DNA of 60,000 nt from Symbiodinium natans (Eukaryota > Sar > Dinophyceae > Suessiales > Symbiodiniaceae): contig CAJNDS010001002.1 of NCBI GenBank assembly GCA_905221605.1, positions 741,228 through 801,227 of the forward strand, given 5' to 3'. A program made the translations under genes and the position numbers. The notes under the pieces were generated by a model. That model was not told where the DNA came from. It worked only from the letters and a program-made list of their open reading frames with translations, and did not search any database. Numbering within the stretch: the stretch's first letter is position 1; each line of letters opens with the position of its first letter. This document shows positions 32,711-42,692 of the stretch, piece by piece.

Positions 32711-35700
32711 ATGGTGAAGTTCTCCCGTGACGCTTCGAACCCCAGCAAGGCCTGCAAGGCACCCGCCCCAGCAGGGGCTGTGCTTTGGGATGTTTTTTAA
32801 AGGTTTTAAGTTTCACTTCTTTCCTTCTCAGGGAACCTATTCGTAAATAATTTTCAAAGCTTATAAGGGAACCTATTCGTTAACAATGTTCAAAGCTTAT
32901 AAGGGAACCTATTCGTAAATAAATTTCAAAGGGCTTAAAGCACAACGTAGTCTATGTTTTCTTGGATGTGTTCTACCGACCAGAGGGCCCTCAACCCTAA
33001 ACTTAGGGTCTAGGGTCTAGGGTCTAGGGTCTAGGGTCTAGGGTTTAGGGTTTAGGGTTTAGGGTTTAGGGTTTAGGGTTTAGGGTTTAGGGTTTAGGGT
33101 TTAGGGTTTAGGGTTTAGGGCTTCAAGCCCCCCAAAACCCTCAAGCCTTCTTGTCAGGCTTTCGGTGTTTCAGATGTTTTAATTAGGCGTTATCCGGCCG
33201 AGGCACTACTGTGAGGGGGGTTTAGGGTTGAGGGTTGAGGGTTTAGGGTTTAGAGTTTAGGTGAACTCCCCTCCAGATTTCAACGGGGGCCTTGTTTTGC
33301 AGATCTTCTTCGAAAAATATGGACTTTAATGGCTCTTTTTTTGAGAGATGTTCAATTGCTTTCAGGTACTATATGGGTCGGAAGAATTACTAGTAGTGTT
33401 CCCTGTATAAATATACTATAACCCCCAAAACCCGTTTTCTAATCATTTAGGCCCTTACATTATTAATGCAGCGATAGGCCTCATTTTCCACACAGAATGA
33501 CTTGTTTTGGGGGGTGGCGCCTGTTAACTTTGAGCAAAGTTGACTTTGTGGAGGACCTCCCTGGCAAAGCAGAGTCCCACATAATTAAAGGGGTGGGTCT
33601 GCAGGTTTTGGTAGGGTTCGGCTAATTTTTTCAATAATCTGGGCACTCAGCGCCTGTCACTCCGAGGCACAGGGCGTGGACCTCCGTGTCCACTACAAGA
33701 ACACCTATGAGACTGCCCAGGACGTTCCGGTGTAAGATTTAGGTTGAGGCTACTTTGGGCTCTAGGTTTCCGATTTCAGGGGTTAGAGGTTTGGGGCCTA
33801 AAGCGTAAACCCTAAACCCTTAGTCCCAAGCCCTAAACCTAAACCCTGGACCCTAAACGATCACCCGCTCCGAAATGTTGAAGTTTAAACCCTAAACCTT
33901 AAACCCTAAACCCTAAACCTGGAAGGGCTCGGCAGGTCGAGGCAGGGCATTGCTGGTGCGCCACCCCCCCCCTCCCCCCCCCCCCAAAACAAAACAAAAA
34001 CACCGTAAAAAGCAAGGTGTGGGGTTTATTGCGCTCAAGGGCCTTCCCTTATTCCCTAGCCAGAACCAGCCAGCGGGGTGTGCAGTGGAGTTTGTAGGGT
34101 TTAGTGTAGGGCGTAGAGGGTTTACTCGCTTTTGGTTCGGGCCCCCGGGGCCTGAAGACCAGACTACACTGAAAGGTCTCTGCATGCTGGTGCTTTTTGG
34201 GCTCCTGTTGCAACACCGGCCTCGGGTCTAGGATAGGCAACCCGACAAGTACGATTCAAAAGGAGGTTTCCCAAAATTCGGGTCCTTAGACAGAGAATGA
34301 TGGTAGATTTGGCTAAATTAGCAGGTGCCCCTGTGTTGGGAAATACTCCAATGAGTCAGAGTGCGTCAGTGATCAGTCCATATGTCATTCAGTCGCCCTC
34401 TTGAGCAACCACTCGAATTCCAAAACCCTAACCCCTAAAACCTCAACAAACGGTAGACCGTAAAGCCTCAAGCCTAAAGCCTACAGGCAGTTTTGAACTT
34501 CACACTGACTTCGTTCACTACATACCTTTCCCAGCAACTCTCCCACCACCAAAGGCCTCAACCTTAGGGACCAATGTTCTTTTTGGAGAACTGACCAATA
34601 ATGATAATCATAGTAGCCAGAAGAACAAGAATTGCAATGACAGCAATCACAATGGCTTTAACACGGAAAAATTTGGTTGCAAGGTTTTTGGGGCCAAAGG
34701 CCTCAACCTGTAAACCCTAAAACTTAGCCAGGCCATCAAGGGAATGACGCTGGCGAAGGCCAAGCAGTACCTCGAGGACCGTCGGGCTTAGGGTTTAGGG
34801 TTTAGGGTTTGGGGTTTAGGGTTTAGGGTTTAGGGTTTCGGATCGGTTGAGCCATGCCCTCATACCCCAAACCACTCCAGCCCTCAGCCTGAATCCTCAC
34901 AAGACCTGAGCCCTGAACCCACAAGTGCCCCCCAAGGTTGGTGGTTGAGCTCCCCCCCTTAAAGAACCTTAGTTGTGCTTGACTCTCCCATGGCCTCAAT
35001 TATGGGGGTAGTATAGAGCGGGGTATTCGAAAAGCGAGCTATGTGTCGGCATGAACTGCGTCAGGATGTTTGCGAGAAGAAGCGCTGCATCCCCTTCCGC
35101 AAGTACGTGGGCACGATCGGCCCCGGCCTCGTGGGAACCCTAAACCCTAAGCCCTAAACCCTAAACCCAAGACCTCGTAACTCTAAGCTAAGCGCTTGCC
35201 AGCCTTTTAAAAGCTCAGAAGTGTTACACACCCCCACGATGTCGGGATGACGCGCCCCTAACCCTCCAATCTCCCCCATGACTACGTTTAGGGTTTAGGG
35301 TCTAGGGTCTAGGGTCTAGGGTCTAGGGCCTATTGCGTAAGAACCGCCAAAAGAGATCAAAATGTTCTTCTCAAAAGGGCAATATAGGAATCATTCTTCT
35401 ACGGGCTCCTAAGCAAACAGTAGAGAGTCAAAGCCCTTTTTGCCCCCCTAATACTGTTCTAGGACCCAGAATACGTAGGCCCTTTTATCTTTCTTTGTTG
35501 CTTAGGGTTTAGGGTTTAGGCCTAGGATTCCAGAATGGGACCTTATTCCATTTTTTGGGCTTAGGTTCGCTTTTAAGCACCTTTAAACCAAAAAGGGTAC
35601 CCTTTTTGTTCCTGGGTTACTCTGTATTGTTGCTCGGTGAGCAAATATCAGGGGTTAGCGGCGGGGGGGGAGGGGGGGAGGTGGATTTTGGGCCATCGCT

Positions 35701-38700
35701 TGTTTCGGGGGCTCGTAAAAGTCTTCCCACAGTCCAACTGCTGAGATTAGGGGCCGCATGTTCAAGGGGTGTAAGGATGCCCGCGCGCGCTATTTCCAGA
35801 CATTGCGACTCAAACCATCTCCCCTAAACCCTAAGCCCTAAACCCTAAACCTGAAACCCTAACCCTCTAACCCTAAGCCCTCAACCCTAAAACCTATATA
35901 AACCCTCTAACCCTCTAACCCTAAACCCTGAAAGCCTCTACAAACCCTAAACCCTACACCCCCAAACCGCCACATGGCCGCTCTCCTGCACTGAGGCCGC
36001 ACCCCCCAGGCGAAGGCAGGGCCTGCACCGGCGACCCCTAAGTAGGGTTTTTTTGAGGGTGATAGGATGTTTGGGGCTGTAGGGTTTTAAAGGGTTTTGG
36101 GGTTTAGGGAACTAGGGTTTATGGTTTTAGGGTTCTAAGGGCTCTAGATTTTTTAGGGCTTTAGGGCTTTAAGGTTTGAAGGGTTTGGGGTTTAGGTCTT
36201 GAAGGCTTATAATGGGCAACCTCGAAGTACGGTTTGGGGGTTGTAGAGTTTCGGGTTTAGGGTTTTAGGGCTTTGATACACAATCAGCAGTCATATTCCT
36301 TACGTTGTAAAGGCGTCCTCGTTATGAAACTGCTCCTTTGTCTAGGGCATTTGGTGAACGAAAAAATGGGGTAGTGTCTCTTGGTGCTTCTGCTTACTGC
36401 CCTGCTGGCAACTAAGTGTCGACTTTGGTTCTAAATGGTCTCAGCCTGGGCCCTATAAAGATACAAACCTATCTTAGGGTAGTTTCATGGGCCCTTAGTA
36501 TGGTCCTTTACCTCCTGTAAAGGGTATAGAAGGGGTATATAAAGAGTCCCCGTATCAGGGCCCATCCTAAGGGACCATGTAACTACCCTAAGAACCTGGA
36601 ACAACTCCGCCGTGGTTTGGGCGCTCCGCCCTGCCTGCCACAAGCCCAACCCCCAGCACACCACACCAGGTCCCTATAAACCCTCAGAACCGACAGAACC
36701 CCCAACATCCTAAAACCCGAACGTTTAACCCTCAACCCTAAACCCTAAACCCTAAACCCTTTATAATCTCTACACCCCCATAAGCCCTGGAAGCCTCAAC
36801 CCTTCAAAGTCCCTACGCCCCGCCTAAAACTCCGGAGAAGCCTAGAAAACCGCAGAAAGCACCTCAGAGCCCTCCAAGAACCCTAAACCCAAAGCCCTAA
36901 ACCCTAAACTCTAAAACCTTAAACCCTAAACCCTAAACCCTAAACCCTAAACCCTAAACCCTAAACCCTAAACCCTAAACCCTAAACCCTAAACCCTAAA
37001 CCCTAACCCTCCAAGTCGTCTTGAGGAGTTCAAGGCCACCCAGGGCCGCTGGCCAGTTGGGAGCCCCAGTTCGGGGGGGGGGGGGGGGGGGGGGGGGGGC
37101 ATTGGGGGGTTTAGGGTTTCGGGTTTGGGGTTTAGGGTTTAGGGCTAGAGGGTATTACCGAGGTTCCTTTTGGGGCATTATGTAAAGGGGGTTATTGGGT
37201 ATGATGGGGTTCCAAAGGGTTCCGTACGTTTTGTAAGGTTTTTGTGGTGTTTTTGTAGGGTTTGTCACTCGCTTCACAAGCGAGTCGTCAAGCGAGAGGC
37301 AGACTTGCAACATATTGCAGCCATGCTTGAGAACAGATTAAACAGATCACTGTAGGTCTTAGGGCTTTTGGTTTGTGGATTACAGCGTTGCGGTTTTCGA
37401 AGATAGGGTATAGGCCTTTGGGTGGTTTGGGAGAATTCCCGGTTCAGGTTTGTGTGTGGGATTCGGGAAAGGGCTGAGGGGCGAGGACTGCCTTTGGTTC
37501 AGGCTTTGTGAAGAAGGGTTCGGATGTTAGGTAAGCAGGTTGTTTTGTTTTACGGTATTTAGGAGTTTGGGTGGAGCCTTTTGCTGGCTGGTGGCTTTGG
37601 TGTATCGGCTGGTGGCTTAGGTTCAGGGTTCGTGGAGTGCAGGGGCAGTGCTGTGATTTTGGAAACGCGGTCTGGGCTTAGGGGCCATGATTGGGGGTTC
37701 CTTAGTGTCCACGCCAGCCTCTAGACCCTAAGCCCAACAAATCCAAAAGCACAAACAACACCGAGGTGAAGTCTGCCAAGATTGTCCTCGGCTTGCTGAA
37801 GCCGGGGGGGGAGGGGGAACGGGAAGCAGGAAGGGGATGATTGTCTGGACTCCTGGTCTCTCATGACGGGTAAATTGTCAGGCTTACAGGGCTTAAGTAA
37901 CCCTAAACCCTAAACCCCCAAACCCTAAACCCTAAACCCCAAAACCCTAAACCAAGACTTTTGAAAGCTTTTTAGGGGTTTGAGGGCTAGACGAACCCGT
38001 AGGCGGTGGGGCGATGGCTGGGCAGCGCCAAAGAAACTCTCGACTTGACCACCCAACCGCCCCATTTTCAAAAGGTGCATAGGCTTGTTTAGGGTTTAGG
38101 GTTTAGGGTTTAGGGTTTAGGGTTTAGGGTTTAGGGTTTAGGGTTTAGGGTTTAGGGTTTAGGGTTTAGGGTTTAGGGTTTAGGGTTTAGGGGGTCAGGG
38201 CTGACTTGTTGGCTCTTTGCCGGGAGTTATGGCATGAGTTATTCAGGATTTAGGGCTTGGGGTTGGGTTTCGGATTTTCCTGGGGATCTCTTCAACATTC
38301 CAATTCCCGCATTCATACCCCACGAAGAAGCAGCTATACCCTAAAACTTGCCTGGGGCTCTATCACCTGCAGTCCGTAGTAGTTACCCTTAATTAATTAG
38401 TAGGTCATACCAAAACCCATGAAACTGTAGGTAAAGAGGATCCCAGGTAAGCCTTAAACCCCAAACCACGGACCAGGAACGCGGAGGCCAACGCCGAGTT
38501 CAAGAACCTCTCCACCGAGAACCTGCATCCCAGCTGTCGAGCCGAACGGCATAGGGTTTGGGATTTAGGGTTTAGGGTTTAGGGTTAGAAACAATAGGCG
38601 TCGGAAGAAGTACTAGTAGTATTCCCTTATGGCCCCTGTAGTAAATATACGATAATAACCCCCCCAAACTCGATTCTAAATGTAAACCCTAAGCCCTAAG

Positions 38701-41700
38701 CCCTAAGCCCGAAACAGGCCCCCCATGGTAGAGTTTAGAGGGCTTTCTTGGGTGGGTGGTTTTTTTCTACCGCTTGACAAGCTGCTTGGCTAGTGAATGC
38801 TCGGACTTGAGGTGCTGAACCCTAAACCCTAAACCCTAAACCCTAAGCCCTCAACCCTCAACCCTCAACCCTAAACCCTAAACCCTAAACCCTAAACCCT
38901 AAACCCTAAACCCTAAACCCTAAACCCTAAACCCTAAACCAAGCCGAGGTACGTCTACCACGTCCAGGTCAACGCGGCCCAGCAGGGACGCAGGCTCCGA
39001 CTCTCCCGCACACCAGCTGGTTTGCTACAGTTTGTGGCTTCGTTTCGGGTTTAGGGTTTAGGGTTTAGGGTTTTGGGTTTAGGGTTTAGGGCTTAGGGTC
39101 AGAGTTTAGGGTCTGCAGGGAGGCTGGAGTGGAGAGGGTTTTGGGCTTGGAGTTTGGAGTTTAGGGGCCGTAGGGCTTCGGCACCTGTATATCCTCAGCC
39201 CTAAGTTTAAAATTAAGTTTAGGGCGTAGGGCTGTAAACCCTAAACCCTAAACCCTAAACCCTCTTCGCACTTTTTTTGAAGTATTTCTGATTTCTAGGT
39301 TGAGAATTCAGGGTCTTGATCACGGGATCCGATGCCACCCCCTCCCTAGATTCGACTCTGACCTTCTAACCCTAAACCCTAAACCCTGGACGTTTAGGGT
39401 TTTGAGGGTTTTGAGGGTTTTTAGGGTTTTTAGGGTGTTTAGGGTTGAGGGTTTCGGGGGGACAGCCGCAAACCTGCGAGTCTCCATGCAGGCGCACCTA
39501 CCGCGCCCACGGCCGCATCGGACCATACATGCACCCTGGCAAATTTGGCAGTTCTCTAAATGATGTTCCCCCCATGGTCCATGGCGGGGTATAATCCGAA
39601 AACCCAAGACCCTATAAAAATAACCCTAGACCTACGAAAGAAGCTTCATCACACAAAGAAGCTCCCCAAAAAGGACTTTGATTAGCCAACCTACCAAACG
39701 GCAACAACGCGCACACACACACACACACAACCTTAAGCTTTCTTGTGGGCCCCAAGCCCTGAAAAACGTTCCAATTCTAACCGTTGACCGGCTGAGGAAC
39801 TGCCCCTGCCACGTGGAGATGATTCTGCAGGAGATGTGGGGAAGTCCACTGAGACCCGAAGCCCTATACTGAACCCCAAAGCCTGAACCCTGTAATAACC
39901 CTGAAACTCCCTGAAGCGCTGCAACCTGCGACTCTCTAATCGAGGGGTTAACGCTCGTACCCCCTAAGGTGGTTCCCCTAAAGGTTCCCCCTAATATACT
40001 CCTAATATGGCCCTTACACTACCTTGAGGTTCTTTAAAAAGGGTTCCCCAAACCCAAGGGCGCAACCTTAAGGGTCCAAGGTACAACCCCTAGATCTAAA
40101 CCCCTGCAAGGTGGGGTTTAGGTTTCAGGGTTTGAAGTGAGTCTTGGTGTGAGGTACTTCGAAGGGAAGCCCTACCACTTACCATGAAGCTCCAAAACCC
40201 CTTCACTGGCCTAAATCAAACTTGGAACACAAAAAGCCTCAAAACAGGGAAGCAAGTGGTATCCCGAGCCCCAAAGTCCCCAAAGCCTTTTCCCGAAACC
40301 CGAAACCCCAAAGCCCCCAAAAACCCTAATCCGCAACGCCTTCAAATCCCTAAACCTTGAACCCTAAACCCTCGACCCTAAACCCCAATGCCCTTAAAAA
40401 CCCCCAACCCCCCAATCCTCCAAAGCCTCTTAAAACCCTAAACCCTAAACCCTAAACCCTAAACCCTAAACCCTAAACCCTAAACCCTAAACCTTTCCAC
40501 AGCGTCAGGAGAAGGACGAGGCAGTTGAGAAGCCCGCGGAGGTGGGCCTCCTGTGCTTGAGGGCTTTTTGGGGGGGTTTAGGCTTTGGGGTTTGGGGTTT
40601 AGGGTATAGGGTATTAGGGTTTAGGGTATAGGGTATTAGGGTTTAGGGTTTAGGGTTTAGGGGGCTTTAGGGTTTGGGGGGTTTTAGGGTTTTGGGGTTT
40701 TGGGGCTTCGGGGCTTTTGGGGGTTCTAGGGTTTCGGGCCTCGGGGTTTGCAGAGTTTTAGGCTAAAAGCGAACCCTCTGGGAAAGATATATGTTTTCCC
40801 ACAAGGCCCCGAATGTATCACCCAAGATTAGGAGCCCCCCAACCTTAAACCCTAAGCGGGAAACCCCAACATAAGCTCGAGCATCGCCATCTCCCCAAAA
40901 ATGGCAGGCTTAGTTGTTTGTCTTCAAGCCCTGAGCCACTAAACTAAATCCCTAAACAACCCTAAACTGCCCTAAGCTATCCCTAAGCTATGGTTAACCT
41001 CTTGTAAACCCTAGTGAACATAGCCTAGTTTGGGTCCGTTTTGGGGTTCCTAACCCTAAACCCTAAACCCTAAACCCTATAAGATGGAGCCTTGTACTCA
41101 GGGCCCCAAGAAGGAACATGGATTGAGAGAAGCCCCAATACTTGGTAGCTGCATGAGTAGACTTTACACTTTTGGGATACTACAATCCCCTATAGAACTG
41201 AAAGCGTACACTTTCTTAGGGTCTAGGGTTTAGGGTTTAGGGTCTTCAGGGTTTAGGGTTTAGGGTCTTTAGGGTTTAGGGTTCAGGGTTCAGGGTTTAG
41301 GGTTCAGAAGAGTAGCGAAGCTCCAGGAGAAGCAGCCCAAGAAGTTCACTCGCAAGCAGCTGGCCAAGCTTCGTTTGCCGGCGCGCTCGCCCAGATTACA
41401 GGGTTCTTAAGGGAGGGGGGTTTAGGGTTTGGGGTTTAGGGTTTAGGGTGTAGGGTTCTTATTGGAGGGGGGTTCATGGGGGGGGTAGGTACCCAGGATC
41501 CGTTAAGGACCCTATAACCAGATTGGTCCGTGGTGTGTTCAGGGTGTAGTGTTTGAGGGAAGGTCGAGTTTCGGGCTTAGGTTTAGGGTACAGGGGGTCA
41601 GGGTTTAGCTGTTCAGGTGTTCTTCTAAACTCCTAAACCCTATATAAACCCCATATAAACCCTTAAACCCTTAATCCGTAAGCCCCCCAAAACCCTAAGC

Positions 41701-41733
41701 GTCAGTTTCTGGCAGGTCGGCGGTGACAAGTGA
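32711..41733 (+). CDS. RPL17: Cytosolic large-subunit ribosomal protein uL22 (RPL17), copy 1, 14 exons
   Basis: uL22 binds 23S/28S-type rRNA and lines the peptide exit tunnel of the 60S subunit. Exons: 32711-32758, 33667-33720, 34732-34776, 35065-35119, 35996-36015, 37026-37055, 37766-37800, 38477-38524, 38949-38993, 39492-39530, 39797-39830, 40509-40541, 41327-41380, 41716-41733. They total 558 nt, 185 aa plus TGA, matching the 184 aa usual for animal RPL17. Family hallmarks seen: N-terminus MVKFSRDASNPSKACK, LRVHYKNTYETAQAIKGM, KKRCIPFRKYVG, ATQGRWPVKSA, LLKNAEANAEFKNL, VYHVQVN, RRRTYRAHGRIGPYM, CPCHVEMIL, and a Lys-rich tail ending VGGDK. 5' splice sites are GC (8), GA (3) and GT (2); every 3' site is AG|G. 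Exon 5 is only 20 nt. The start codon is supported by family alignment and by the identical leader in copy 2. Introns span 266-1011 nt. Confidence 0.97.
32772..32950. mobile_element. Family L element, uL22 copy 1 intron 1
   Basis: TGTGCTTTGGGATGTTTTTT to GGCTTAAAGCACAACG. It contains three 36-bp tandem units (GGGAACCTATTCGTAAATAA and following, 32831-32938). Absent from intron 1 of copy 2, although both introns share TTCTTGGATGTGTTCTACCG just downstream. Confidence 0.6.
33002..33122. repeat. TCTAGGG then TTTAGGG array, uL22 copy 1 intron 1
   Basis: Five TCTAGGG units followed by about 11 TTTAGGG units: a homogenised variant block next to the canonical one. Confidence 0.9.
33376..33444. mobile_element. 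Family J element, uL22 copy 1 intron 1
   Basis: GGTCGGAAGAATTACTAGTA and AAATATACTATAACCCCCAA; colinear with 38597-38680. No clear inverted ends. Confidence 0.5.
35331..35413. mobile_element. Family G foldback element, uL22 copy 1 intron 4
   Basis: TATTGCGTAAGAACCGCC to CGGGCTCCTAAGCAAACAGTA, diverged, with core AAAAGGGCAATATAGG. Confidence 0.5.
35531..35625. mobile_element. Family D element in uL22 copy 1 intron 4
   Basis: CCAGAATGGGACCTTATTCC to TTGTTCCTGGGTTACTCTG, with core TTTAAACCAAAAAGGGTACC. Confidence 0.55.
36473..36592. mobile_element. Family A MITE-like element in uL22 copy 1 intron 5
   Basis: Ends CTTAGGGTAGTTTCATGGGC and GGACCATGTAACTACCCTAA are inverted repeats. It is absent from intron 5 of copy 2. 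Confidence 0.75.
36900..37012. repeat. CCCTAAA array, uL22 copy 1 intron 5, 3' side
   Basis: Ends 13 nt before exon 6. Copy 2 has only a short run at the same place (49493-49515). Confidence 0.9.
38087..38192. repeat. TTTAGGG array, uL22 copy 1 intron 7
   Basis: About 15 perfect units, absent from intron 7 of copy 2. Confidence 0.9.
38597..38680. mobile_element. Family J element, uL22 copy 1 intron 8
   Basis: GGCGTCGGAAGAAGTACTAG and AAATATACGATAATAACCCC; second copy of family J. Confidence 0.5.
38819..38940. repeat. CCCTAAA/CCCTCAA array, uL22 copy 1 intron 8, 3' side
   Basis: Ends 8 nt before exon 9. Intron 8 of copy 2 has CCCTAAA at the same end (52664-52722). Confidence 0.9.
41141..41218. 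mobile_element. Family C element, right end missing, uL22 copy 1 intron 12
   Basis: Starts CTTGGTAGCTGCATGAGTAG and reaches GAAAGCGTACACTTTCTTAG. It then runs directly into a TTTAGGG tract instead of the family's right end. Confidence 0.6.
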
Positions 41734-42257
41734 GCGGATGGATGAGCGACTGTTGAAGTGGCGGAGACGAAAACAACCTTCCCCAATGGTACCATTCTGA
41801 AGACAGTCTTGGGTTTGGGGTTTAGGGTTTAGCGTTTATAGGGTTAGCGTTTCGGGGTTGAGGGTTTAGGGTTTGGTTTTTATAGGGTTAGGGTTTAGGG
41901 GTTAGGGTTTAGGGTTTAGGGTTTAGGGTTTAGGGGTTAGGGTTTAGGGTTTAGGGTGTATAGGTGTGGAGACTGCAAGTGCTACAGGTTCTCCTTTGCA
42001 GTACGGTTTTCAGGGCTCAGGGTTCAGTCAGTCAGATTTAATTCCCTAAGCCCACCACCCTAAACCTTCAAAAGGGCTTAATTCCCAAAACCCTAAACCC
42101 TTGTTTCTTGAACCCTCAACCCCAAACCCCATACCCTCAACCCCTGTTTCAGACGCACGCCCGAGAATCCCAAAACTCTCTGCACCCTGCATCTCCTGAA
42201 CCCTAAACCCTAAAACCCGAAGCCTGAAGCCCAACGATCGAAATATTGTTGGCTCAA
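41734..42257. other. Spacer between the two uL22 copies, including copy 1 3' UTR
   Basis: The first ~50 nt after the stop resemble the 3' end of copy 2 (GCGGATG and GAAGTGGCGGAG are shared), so they are probably 3' UTR. The rest is TTTAGGG-type repeat (41813-41965) and unique sequence. The whole stop-to-start distance is 959 nt. No other gene is visible. Confidence 0.6.
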
Positions 42258-42692
42258 CAGCGGCTCTGCAATTCCTGCCACTCGAAGCTGGGATACTGCT
42301 TTGGGAAAGCTTTTAGGGGTTTATTGTTTAGGGTTTTAGAGTTCAGGGTTTAGGGTTTAGGGTTGATACTGCTTTGGGAAAGCGTTTTAGGGGCGATAGG
42401 TTGTGGGGTTGCAGGGTTTGGGATGAGGGTTTTTGAGTTCTCTGCTTGCTTCAGAAGGCAACCCCTTCAAGCCTAAGTAAACTCTAAAGAACGCGTGTTG
42501 TAGTCTTCTTGTGGGGGTGGGGGGGGGGGTTTGACAGCTAAACCCTAAACCCTAAACCCTAAACCCTAAACCCTAAACCCTAAACCCTAAACCCTAAACC
42601 CTAAACCCTAAACCCTAAACCCTAAACCCTAAACCCGGACCCTAAACCCTAAACCCTAAACCCTACGCTCAGGACAATCCTCCTCGGCGAAG
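42258..42692 (+). promoter_or_regulatory. Leader region of uL22 copy 2: candidate 5' UTR exon, leader intron and acceptor
   Basis: The block 42258-42286 (CAGCGGCTCTGCAATTCCTG and following) is homologous to the one upstream of copy 1, and is preceded by TTGGCTCAA. The acceptor AG at 42671-42672 and the 20-nt leader after it are identical to copy 1. Between them lies a CCCTAAA array (42540-42636) that is longer than in copy 1. Conservation limited to these two blocks suggests they are the transcribed leader parts. Confidence 0.45.
42540..42670. repeat. CCCTAAA array, uL22 copy 2 leader
   Basis: About 14 perfect units, a CCCGGAC interruption, then three more before the acceptor; longer than in copy 1 (32647-32683). 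Confidence 0.9.

Noticed and set aside
37258-37355. Exon-like open stretch (KREADLQHIAAMLENRL) in uL22 copy 1 intron 6
   Set aside because: uL22 exons 6 and 7 join without it and copy 2 lacks it. It could be a captured fragment but is too short to support.
37985-38085. GC-rich island between CCCTAAA and TTTAGGG in uL22 copy 1 intron 7
   Set aside because: It has the array-flanked look of an exon, but the uL22 frame leaves no room for it. It shows that array flanking alone does not prove an exon.
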